Made by a program: the position numbers and the translations under genes
Origin: Actinomycetota bacterium
Lineage (GTDB): Bacteria; Actinomycetota; Actinomycetes; Mycobacteriales; Mycobacteriaceae
DNA: 5,014 nucleotides
Assembly: GCA_005787665.1 (NCBI GenBank)
Contig: SYAB01000202.1
Coordinates: 1 to 5,014, forward strand
Direction: 5' to 3'
Shown: piece after piece, positions 1 through 5,014 of the stretch
How positions within the stretch are numbered: position 1 is the first letter of the stretch
Layout of the letters: every line of letters begins with the position of its first letter
Notes under the pieces: generated by a model
Seen by the model: only the letters and a program-made list of their open reading frames with translations
The model's database searches: none
What the model was told of the DNA's origin: nothing

Positions 1-1146
1 GTAGATGTGCTCGAAAGGCTCATGCCGGCTGTAGCCGATTCCGCCGTGGATCTGCATGGCCCTGTCGGCCGCCTCGCACACCAGTCGGTTGGCCCGGTAG
101 TTGGCCATCGACACCTTGTCGGAGACCTCCATGTGGTGATTGCGGTCGAGTTCGGTGGCCGCGTAGCGAACCAGCAGGCGCACCATCTGAGCCTCGGTCT
201 GCAATTCCACCAGCGGCCACTGCACCGCCTGATTGACCGCCAGGGGCTTGCCGAAAGTCACCCGTTCCTTCGCGTATCCGACCGCCCGGTCGATGCAGTA
301 CTGCGCGGCTCCCAGACTGCTGGCCGCCTGACGGATCCGGTTCTCGTGCAGAAATGTCTGGGCGACCTCGAGGCCACGGTCGACCTCGCCCAGTACCGCG
401 TCGGCCGGGATGCGCACGTCGCGCAATTCCACCTCGCCGTGGTCGGTGGGCATGTTGAACGTCCACCAGTAGAAGGGCACCTCGAATCCAGCCGAATCGC
501 AGGGGACCAGGAAGGCGGTGATGCCTCGTGCCTGACCGGGTTCGCCGGAGGTGCGGGCGAACACCAGGTCGTGGGTGGCGCGGTGCACGCCGGTGTTCCA
601 CCGTTTGGATCCGTTGATGACCCAGGTGTCCCCGTCCAGACGGGCGGTGGTCTCCAGCCAGGTCGCGTCGCTGCCGTGGTCGGGTTCGGTGAGGCCGAAG
701 GCCATCGACCGCTTGCCGGTGAACATGGCCTCGATCCACTCGGCCTTCTGTTCCTCGGTGCCGAACCGGTCCATCATGATGACCTGAGGGAAGTTCCCGA
801 CGATCGACGACTCGTCCTGCAGATCGTTGTGCAGGCCGAGTCCCCGGTGCGCCAGATGTTCCCGGATCACCGCCATGTCGAGGTTGGTGCCATCCCGGCC
901 GCCGAACTTCGACGGCAGGCCGTAGCGCAGCCAGCCCGCGGCATCGGCGCGGCGCCGCATCTCGTCGAGCAGTTCCTCCCACTCGCGTCGCGGCACCCCG
1001 CCGTTGTCGAGGTCGGTGCGGGCGAACTCCCGGCGCCGGTCGAAGTACTGCATGTGCTCGCGTTCCAGCGGAGTGATCTCCGCCTCGATGAACGCATCCA
1101 TCTCTGCTAGAAGTGGCGGAAGATATTGGGGCAGTGTGAAATCCAC
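1..1146 (-). CDS. Acyl-CoA dehydrogenase (FadE-like), 3' end cut by window edge
   Basis: FAD flavoenzyme predicted to oxidise an acyl-CoA to the trans-2-enoyl-CoA in the cytoplasm. The reading frame is open for 382 codons from GTG at 1146 to base 1 and runs off the window. Family marks seen: an N-terminal helical domain (about 1-140), FGLTEPDHGSD (150-160) at the flavin/substrate site, WVINGSKRWNTG (175-186) in the beta domain, ERVTFGKPL (294-302), and QIHGGIGYSRHEPFEHIY (365-382) near the C-terminus. About 30 residues are probably missing, including the segment where MCAD-type enzymes carry the catalytic Glu. At the alternative Glu site of IVD/LCAD enzymes I align Asn269 (HENR), so the base is expected in the missing tail. 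The start is fixed: TGA lies immediately upstream in the same frame, an AAGGAG ribosome site sits 6 bases before GTG, and the N-terminus DFTLPQYLPPLLAEMD suits this family. Last gene of the set; substrate unknown. Confidence 0.95.
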   Translation of the reverse strand, partial: MDFTLPQYLPPLLAEMDAFIEAEITPLEREHMQYFDRRREFARTDLDNGGVPRREWEELLDEMRRRADAAGWLRYGLPSKFGGRDGTNLDMAVIREHLAHRGLGLHNDLQDESSIVGNFPQVIMMDRFGTEEQKAEWIEAMFTGKRSMAFGLTEPDHGSDATWLETTARLDGDTWVINGSKRWNTGVHRATHDLVFARTSGEPGQARGITAFLVPCDSAGFEVPFYWWTFNMPTDHGEVELRDVRIPADAVLGEVDRGLEVAQTFLHENRIRQAASSLGAAQYCIDRAVGYAKERVTFGKPLAVNQAVQWPLVELQTEAQMVRLLVRYAATELDRNHHMEVSDKVSMANYRANRLVCEAADRAMQIHGGIGYSRHEPFEHIY

Positions 1147-1764
1147 TCAAGTCTCCTTCGGATTGCCATAGAGGGTCTTTCGCCAGATCGTGGACAGGAT
1201 GGCGACCGCATCGTCGTCGGTGAGGCTCACGCCCAGGCCTGTGGTATCGCTGCGCAGGCACACGGCGGTGAACTGCTCGAACAGCAGGGCGATCGCGAGC
1301 GCGACATGGTCGGCGTCGACTTCGCGGCCGTAGCCCTGCTGTTGGGCGCGCCGTACCGACGCCCCCACGATGGTCATGCCGAAGCGCCGGAACTCGTCCT
1401 GCACGGCGGCGAAGCGCGGCTGGGTGGCGGCCAACTGGTCGACCGCGACCATGATGCCGATGCGCCGCTTGAACATCGTCCAATAGGCCCGCACCGCCGA
1501 GTCGAAGAAGTCCTTGCCGTCCGCTGGTTCCGGCAGGTGTACCACCTCGTCGAGGAACGACTCCGCCAGCGCGGCCAGCAGGTCCTCCTTGTCGGTGAAG
1601 TAGCGGTAGAACGACGCCGTCGACTTGCCCGCCGCGGCGGTGATGTCGGCAAGGGTGGTGCCGTGAAAACCGCGCTGCGCGAACAGCTGCCGCGCGGCCT
1701 CCTCGATGGCCTGGCGGGTCTGGCGGCCCTTACTGCCCAGTGGGCGGGTCGCGAGATCAGTCAC
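1147..1764 (-). CDS. TetR/AcrR-family transcriptional regulator
   Basis: Predicted DNA-binding homodimeric repressor of 205 residues, a usual TetR length. The N-terminal helix-turn-helix domain spans about residues 12-70: helix 1 around RQAIEEAARQLFAQRG, then TTLADITAAAGKSTASFYRYF (36-56, the HTH and recognition helix) and TDKEDLLAAL, the classic TetR N-terminal pattern. Residues 75-205 are a mostly helical ligand-binding and dimerisation domain with no recognisable ligand signature. GTG at 1764 is chosen because it overlaps the lyase stop by only 8 bases and gives a normal N-terminus; GTG at 1776 (four residues longer) is equally possible. An ATG at 1869 would add a Ser/Arg/Pro-rich stretch that is only the lyase read in another frame. 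No clear Shine-Dalgarno precedes either GTG, so translation probably depends on coupling to the lyase. From its position it likely controls this operon and responds to a pathway acyl-CoA or acid (inference). Confidence 0.93.
   Translation of the reverse strand: MTDLATRPLGSKGRQTRQAIEEAARQLFAQRGFHGTTLADITAAAGKSTASFYRYFTDKEDLLAALAESFLDEVVHLPEPADGKDFFDSAVRAYWTMFKRRIGIMVAVDQLAATQPRFAAVQDEFRRFGMTIVGASVRRAQQQGYGREVDADHVALAIALLFEQFTAVCLRSDTTGLGVSLTDDDAVAILSTIWRKTLYGNPKET
1153..1158 (-). promoter_or_regulatory. Ribosome binding site for the acyl-CoA dehydrogenase
   Basis: AAGGAG lies 6 bases before the GTG at 1146, inside the last codons of the TetR gene (Pro-Lys-Glu-Thr-stop). It decides the dehydrogenase start and is the strongest Shine-Dalgarno match in the window. 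Confidence 0.8.
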
Positions 1765-2653
1765 GAATCCGGTCACCGGCCCGCAACAGGGCGCTGGGCA
1801 GCGGGTGCCCGATGAGGTTCTGGGCGATCCGGGCCGCCTCGATGGCCGCCGAGAGATCCACGTCGACACTGATGCCGCTGTCGGTCAGCAGGTACACCAG
1901 CTCCTCAGTGGCGATGTTGCCGCTCGCGCCGGGGGCGACGGGGCAGCCACCCAGACCGCCCACCGAGGAGTCCAGCCGCGTCACCCCCGCCGTCACGGCA
2001 GCCCACGCGCTGGCCAGGCCGGTCCCGCGGGTGTTGTGGAAATGCGCACCCAGTGGCCGGTCGCCGATGCGGGGTGCGACCAGGTCGACCAACGCGGTGA
2101 CCCGGCCGGGGGTGGCGGTGCCGATGGTGTCGGCGATGGCGATGCGGTCGGCGCCGGACGCGCAGGCGGTGTCGACCACATCGAGCACCCGCCCGGCCGG
2201 GGTGGGGCCGTCGAACGGGCAGTCCCAGGAGGTCGAGATGATCACCTCCACGCTGGCTCCGGCGTCATGGGCGATCGCGGCGATGTCGGCGATCTGTGCG
2301 CTCGCCTCCGCGCTGCTGCGCCCGACGTTGGCGCGGCTGTGGCCGTCGGCGGCGGAGACCACGTACTCCACCGACCGGAAGCCGGCCGCGATGGCGCGGT
2401 GCACGCCGTTGGGGCTGGCGACCAGGGCGGAGAACTCAATGTCGGGGTAATCGCCCAGTGCTGCGGCGAGTTCGGCGGCGTCGGCCAGGGCCGGCACTTT
2501 CGACGGAGAGACGAAGGCGGTGGCCTCCACCTCCCGCACCCCGGTGGCGGCGATGGCGGCGAGCAGTTCGAGCTTGTCCGACAACGGGATCGGCGCCTCG
2601 ATCTGCAGGCCGTCGCGCAGCGCGACCTCGCGGATGGTCACATGGCGGCTCAC
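1757..2653 (-). CDS. HMG-CoA-lyase-family protein (3-hydroxy-acyl-CoA lyase)
   Basis: A 298-residue TIM-barrel lyase of the DRE-TIM/HMGL-like superfamily, about the length of bacterial HMG-CoA lyases. These enzymes use a divalent metal for retro-Claisen cleavage of 3-hydroxy-3-methylglutaryl-CoA to acetyl-CoA and acetoacetate. Active-site residues are all present: Arg13-Asp14 in ALRDGLQIE, AFVSPSKVPALAD (46-58), His204 and His206 in GAHFHNTRG, Cys237 in GLGGCPVAPGASGN and Asn246. They correspond to human Arg41, Asp42, His233, His235, Cys266 and Asn275, and the His-Cys-Asn spacings match the human enzyme. The start is GTG at 2653, which overlaps the CoA-transferase stop as GTGA and has AAGGGAG 4 bases upstream. 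The barrel is complete and looks catalytically competent. The motif after the histidines is HNTRG rather than the HDTYG of classical HMG-CoA lyases, and no leucine-pathway genes are nearby, so the true substrate may be another 3-hydroxyacyl-CoA. Confidence 0.93.
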   Translation of the reverse strand: MSRHVTIREVALRDGLQIEAPIPLSDKLELLAAIAATGVREVEATAFVSPSKVPALADAAELAAALGDYPDIEFSALVASPNGVHRAIAAGFRSVEYVVSAADGHSRANVGRSSAEASAQIADIAAIAHDAGASVEVIISTSWDCPFDGPTPAGRVLDVVDTACASGADRIAIADTIGTATPGRVTALVDLVAPRIGDRPLGAHFHNTRGTGLASAWAAVTAGVTRLDSSVGGLGGCPVAPGASGNIATEELVYLLTDSGISVDVDLSAAIEAARIAQNLIGHPLPSALLRAGDRIRD

Positions 2654-3849
2654 AGGACTCCCTTCTCGGCGAGGGCGGCGATCTCGTCGGCACTCAGGCC
2701 GAGGAGATCACCGAAGATCTCGGTGTTGTGCTGACCGGGACGTCCCGGACCGGCGCTTCGCACCCCGCCCGGGGTAGCCGAGAGCACCGGGACGACACCG
2801 GGGCCCAGCACACTTCGACCGGACCCTTCGTCATGGTGGTGCACCAGCATGCCGCGGGCCAGGAACTGCGGGTCGCGTACCACCTCGGCGACGGTGTTGA
2901 TCGGTCCGGCGATCACCCCTGCGCCGCTGAGGGTTTCGATGATCGCGTCGGGCTGCCGGTCAGCGGCCCACTCGGCGATGATGGCGTCAAGCTCGTCCTG
3001 GTTGCGGCCGCGGGCACCGTGGTCGGCGAACCGCGGGTCGGTGGCCAGTTCCGGCTGACCCATCGCCGCGCACAGCCGACGGAAGACGGTGTCCTGGTTG
3101 GCCGCGATCACCACCCAGCTGCCGTCGGCACTGCGATAGATATTCGACGGGGCGATCCCCTCCAGCCGGGTGCCCGACGGACCGCGCACCACCCCGCCCG
3201 CGTCGTAGTCCGGGATGGTTGACTCCTGAACCGCCAGGCAAGCCTCGGTCAGTGCGGTATCGACCACCTGCCCCTCGCCGGTGACGGTGCGCCGGTACAG
3301 CGCGGCCAATGCGCCCTGGGCGGCGAACATCCCGGCCAGGGTGTCACCGAGGGACAGCGCCAGCCGCGGCGGCGGACCGCCCGGAAAGCCGTTCATATGC
3401 CGCAGGCCCGAGGCGGCCTCGGCCACTGACGCGTAACCGGCCTTGCCGGCATCGGGCCCGGTCTGCCCGTATCCGGATACCCGCACCAGGATGATGCCCG
3501 GATTGCGTTGCCGCAGAACCTCGTAGCCCAGGTTCCAGCGTTCCAGGGTGCCGGGCCGGAAGTTCTCCACGATGATGTCGGAGCGTTCGACGAGGTCGCA
3601 GAACAACTCGCGGCCCCGCGGTTCCCGCAGGTTGAGCGTGATGGCCTTCTTGTTGCGGGCGTGCACGGTCCAGAAGAAGTGGTGACCGTCGACCTCGGCT
3701 TGACCCCCGGTGCGTAACGGGTCCGGCGCGCCGGGCGGCTCGATCTTGATGACCTCGGCGCCCATGTCGCCGAGCAGCCGTCCGGCGAACGGACCCGAGA
3801 TCAGGGTGCCGACCTCCAGGACGCGGACGCCGTCCAACGCCCCGGTCAT
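2650..3849 (-). CDS. CaiB/BaiF-type (class III) CoA-transferase
   Basis: A 399-residue cytoplasmic enzyme of the family III CoA-transferases, which move CoA between carboxylic acids through an aspartyl-CoA thioester and act as interlocked-ring dimers. Full family length. Seen in order: LDGVRVLEVGTLISGPFAGRLLGDMGAEVIKIEPP split over residues 5-39 (Rossmann-like N-terminus), NKKAITLNL (66-74), DIIVENFRPGTLERWNLGY (91-109), SGYGQTGPDAGKAGY (125-139), then LSLGDTLAG (165-173) with Asp169 as the predicted catalytic nucleophile, GEGQVVDTAL (191-200), the C-terminal small domain, and QHNTEIFGDLLGLS (373-386). Where alpha-methylacyl-CoA racemases carry the catalytic His in an A-G-H-D motif this protein reads A-G-Y-A, so a transferase is more likely than a racemase. 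ATG at 3849 overlaps the hydrolase stop as ATGA and has GGGAG 7 bases upstream. Likely role: activation of the pathway acid. Donor and acceptor are unknown. Confidence 0.95.
   Translation of the reverse strand: MTGALDGVRVLEVGTLISGPFAGRLLGDMGAEVIKIEPPGAPDPLRTGGQAEVDGHHFFWTVHARNKKAITLNLREPRGRELFCDLVERSDIIVENFRPGTLERWNLGYEVLRQRNPGIILVRVSGYGQTGPDAGKAGYASVAEAASGLRHMNGFPGGPPPRLALSLGDTLAGMFAAQGALAALYRRTVTGEGQVVDTALTEACLAVQESTIPDYDAGGVVRGPSGTRLEGIAPSNIYRSADGSWVVIAANQDTVFRRLCAAMGQPELATDPRFADHGARGRNQDELDAIIAEWAADRQPDAIIETLSGAGVIAGPINTVAEVVRDPQFLARGMLVHHHDEGSGRSVLGPGVVPVLSATPGGVRSAGPGRPGQHNTEIFGDLLGLSADEIAALAEKGVL
2658..2664 (-). promoter_or_regulatory. Ribosome binding site for the lyase
   Basis: AAGGGAG lies 4 bases before GTG 2653, within the last codons of the CoA-transferase gene (Glu-Lys-Gly-Val-Leu-stop). 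It supports the GTG that overlaps the upstream stop rather than the next in-frame GTG at 2641. Confidence 0.65.
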
Positions 3850-5014
3850 CGCGAAGCTCCCGAAAATCCCTGGCGCGCAAGCCAGTCACTGACGACGCCT
3901 ACCGCCCGCGCGAGCGCCGGGCGCTGATCGGGCCCGGAGTAGTAGTGATTCGCGCCGGGAATCTCGTGCATCTCCTTGTCCGGATGCCCGATGGCGTCGA
4001 ACAGCCGCCGGGTGTGGCTGGGGGTGCAGGCGTCATCGGCCAGGTTGCCGATCACCAGGGTGGGAACCGCGATGTCACGCCCGCAGGCCACCCCGTCGGC
4101 GTGGGCGTCGTCATAGCTCCACTGCGAGAGCCAACTGCGCAGCGAGCAGAACCGGGCCAGCCCGACGGGGCTGTTGTTGACCACCCGTGGGTCGCCCAGG
4201 TAGCAGGTTCCCGGGTCCCGGTCATTGGGGTCCACGGCGGGATCCAGCCAGCGCGGGTCGGCCATGGTGCCGTGCACCACGAAGCAGTGTTCCTCGTCGT
4301 CTCGCCCCGCTTCTCTGAGTTCGGCCAGGGTGTCTTTGACCCAGCGGGTGATTCGCCGGTTGCGGTCGATCTGGGCCTGCCGATAGCGCTGCAGGAACTC
4401 CTGGGTGTACGGCGGCTGGTTGGGGTTGTCCGGGTTGTAGAGGTCGAGTTCGGGATCGCGACGGGTGGGATCGGACTCGTCGAGGATCGAGGCGTCCAGC
4501 CACTCGGTGAGGGTGCCGTGACGGCTGACGTGGGCGGCCAGCAACAGCACGCCGTCGGCCGGGATCAGACCCAGGGACGTCAGGTCGGGGCCGTCACCGG
4601 ACGGGCTCGCGGTGATCGTGGGGTGCTGCGCCTGCTGCTGATAGAACAGCGAGAGCGACCCACCTCCGCTCCAGCCGGCCAGCACCACCGTCGAATACCC
4701 CAGTCTGCCCCGCGCGTCCTTGATGACCTCGCCGAGGTCCTGGGCGACCTTCTCCATCAGCAGCGCCGAGTCGGTGCCGCGGAAGCGGCTGTTGGCATAG
4801 ATGACGTGATGGCCGGCGCGGGCCAGGGCGTTGACCATCGGCAGGTAGGCCCCGCCGCCGATCGGGTGCATGAACACCAGCACGCTCTGCGAGGGGGTGT
4901 CGGGATTGAGGTGAGAGCACTCCAGCACGACGATCTCGGCGAGTCCGCCGTAGACGTCGCGGACTCCCGATTCGTTGCCGAACGCAACCAGATAGGGGAT
5001 GCGCTCGTAGGTCA
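3846..5014 (-). CDS. Alpha/beta hydrolase (serine esterase type), 5' end at or beyond window edge
   Basis: Predicted alpha/beta-hydrolase-fold enzyme; 388 residues are readable. Counting from Thr at 5012: HPIGGGAYLP (49-58) resembles the oxyanion-hole HGxG loop, AGWSGGG (112-118) is the nucleophile elbow with Ser115, GNLADDACTP (322-331) supplies the acid (Asp326 or Asp327), and GANHYYSG (353-360) holds catalytic His356. Ser and Asp are about 210 residues apart, so there is a large cap between them, rich in Asp, Pro and Asn (for example LYNPDNPNQPPYTQ). No signal peptide is seen, so it is probably cytoplasmic. The frame stays open to the edge; the last two bases, TG, complete a codon whose first base would be 5015, so an NTG start exactly there is possible. 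A start at GTG 4928 is less likely because clean coding sequence (YERIPYLVAFGNESGVRD) continues upstream. First gene of the visible set, overlapping the CoA-transferase by 4 bases. It could hydrolyse an ester or thioester feeding the pathway; substrate unknown. Confidence 0.88.
   Translation of the reverse strand, partial: TYERIPYLVAFGNESGVRDVYGGLAEIVVLECSHLNPDTPSQSVLVFMHPIGGGAYLPMVNALARAGHHVIYANSRFRGTDSALLMEKVAQDLGEVIKDARGRLGYSTVVLAGWSGGGSLSLFYQQQAQHPTITASPSGDGPDLTSLGLIPADGVLLLAAHVSRHGTLTEWLDASILDESDPTRRDPELDLYNPDNPNQPPYTQEFLQRYRQAQIDRNRRITRWVKDTLAELREAGRDDEEHCFVVHGTMADPRWLDPAVDPNDRDPGTCYLGDPRVVNNSPVGLARFCSLRSWLSQWSYDDAHADGVACGRDIAVPTLVIGNLADDACTPSHTRRLFDAIGHPDKEMHEIPGANHYYSGPDQRPALARAVGVVSDWLARQGFSGASR
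3857..3861 (-). promoter_or_regulatory. Ribosome binding site for the CoA-transferase
   Basis: GGGAG lies 7 bases before ATG 3849, inside the final codons of the hydrolase gene (Phe-Ser-Gly-Ala-Ser-Arg-stop). It supports the ATG of the ATGA overlap as the start. Confidence 0.65.

Larger units (their letters stand above)
1..5014 (-). other. Predicted five-gene acyl-CoA catabolic operon
   Basis: All five genes run on the minus strand, in the order hydrolase, CoA-transferase, lyase, regulator, dehydrogenase. Junctions are ATGA (3846-3849), GTGA (2650-2653), an 8-base overlap (1757-1764), and TGA directly followed by GTG (1149-1144). With no space for internal promoters or terminators, co-transcription and translational coupling are very likely. 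The operon promoter and any operator for the TetR protein are expected to the right of base 5014. The end of the operon lies left of base 1. Confidence 0.85.

Noticed and set aside
7..1110. Long plus-strand open frame opposite the acyl-CoA dehydrogenase
   Set aside because: It is in codon register with the dehydrogenase, so only rare TTA, CTA or TCA codons there can create stops. It ends exactly at the dehydrogenase's rare CTA codon (1108-1110). The translation is low-complexity Gly/Arg/His/Val with no family motif.
20..1483. Minus-strand open frame of 487 codons spanning the regulator and dehydrogenase
   Set aside because: It is a frame-shifted reading of two well-supported genes; the translation is Arg/Pro/Gly/His-rich without domains.
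1126..1815. Plus-strand open frame opposite the TetR gene
   Set aside because: In-register antisense shadow in GC-rich DNA. The TetR helix-turn-helix on the other strand is unmistakable.
1765..1869. N-terminal extension of the TetR protein from ATG 1869
   Set aside because: It would overlap the lyase by over 100 bases and adds a Ser/Arg/Pro-rich segment that is the lyase C-terminus in another frame; GTG 1764 or 1776 gives a normal TetR N-terminus.
1706..2734. Plus-strand open frames opposite the lyase gene, including 1740-2450
   Set aside because: The longer one is in codon register with the lyase and both have a Gly/Ala/Arg/Asp-rich composition typical of antisense shadows; the lyase has all its catalytic residues.
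2296..3222. Arg/Pro-rich plus-strand open frame across the lyase-transferase junction
   Set aside because: Low-complexity arginine-rich translation, no motif, and it covers two solid genes on the other strand.
2650..3849. Alpha-methylacyl-CoA racemase as the identity of the CaiB-family gene
   Set aside because: The racemase A-G-H-D motif reads A-G-Y-A here, while the transferase-type Asp169 context is intact.
1..5014. Mobile element, CRISPR array, RNA gene or phage-defence island
   Set aside because: No direct or terminal inverted repeats, transposase motifs or tRNA-like folds were noticed, and coding sequence fills the window end to end with ordinary metabolic genes.

Overview
The window is GC-rich, with most third codon positions G or C, and three or four of its five start codons are GTG. 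Together with the protein motifs this suggests a high-GC actinobacterium, most likely a Mycobacterium/Mycolicibacterium-Rhodococcus type. That assignment is inference from style and motifs, not from a marker gene.

All five genes lie on the minus strand and fill the window with no real intergenic space. In transcription order (right to left) they are: an alpha/beta hydrolase, cut at its 5' end by the right edge (3846-5014); a class III (CaiB/BaiF) CoA-transferase (2650-3849); an HMG-CoA-lyase-like enzyme (1757-2653); a TetR-family repressor (1147-1764); and an acyl-CoA dehydrogenase, cut at its 3' end by the left edge (1-1146). The junctions are a 4-base ATGA overlap, a 4-base GTGA overlap, an overlap of about 8 bases, and a TGA stop directly abutting a GTG start. 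This strongly suggests one polycistronic, translationally coupled operon whose promoter lies to the right of the window. No RNA gene, mobile element, CRISPR array or terminator was seen.

The enzymes form a plausible acyl-CoA catabolic set. The hydrolase could release a carboxylic acid or alcohol from an ester, the CoA-transferase could make the CoA thioester, the acyl-CoA dehydrogenase could introduce an alpha,beta double bond, and the lyase could split a 3-hydroxy-3-substituted acyl-CoA by retro-Claisen cleavage to release acetyl-CoA or a similar product. A hydratase would be needed between dehydrogenation and cleavage and is not in the window. The regulator would sense a pathway acyl-CoA or acid. 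The substrate cannot be read from the sequence. The usual leucine-degradation partners (biotin-dependent carboxylase subunits, methylglutaconyl-CoA hydratase) are absent here, so a pathway other than leucine breakdown is possible. The window looks like a normal, well-formed catabolic operon. Its interest lies in the unassigned substrate, the regulator embedded in the operon, and the unusual hydrolase.
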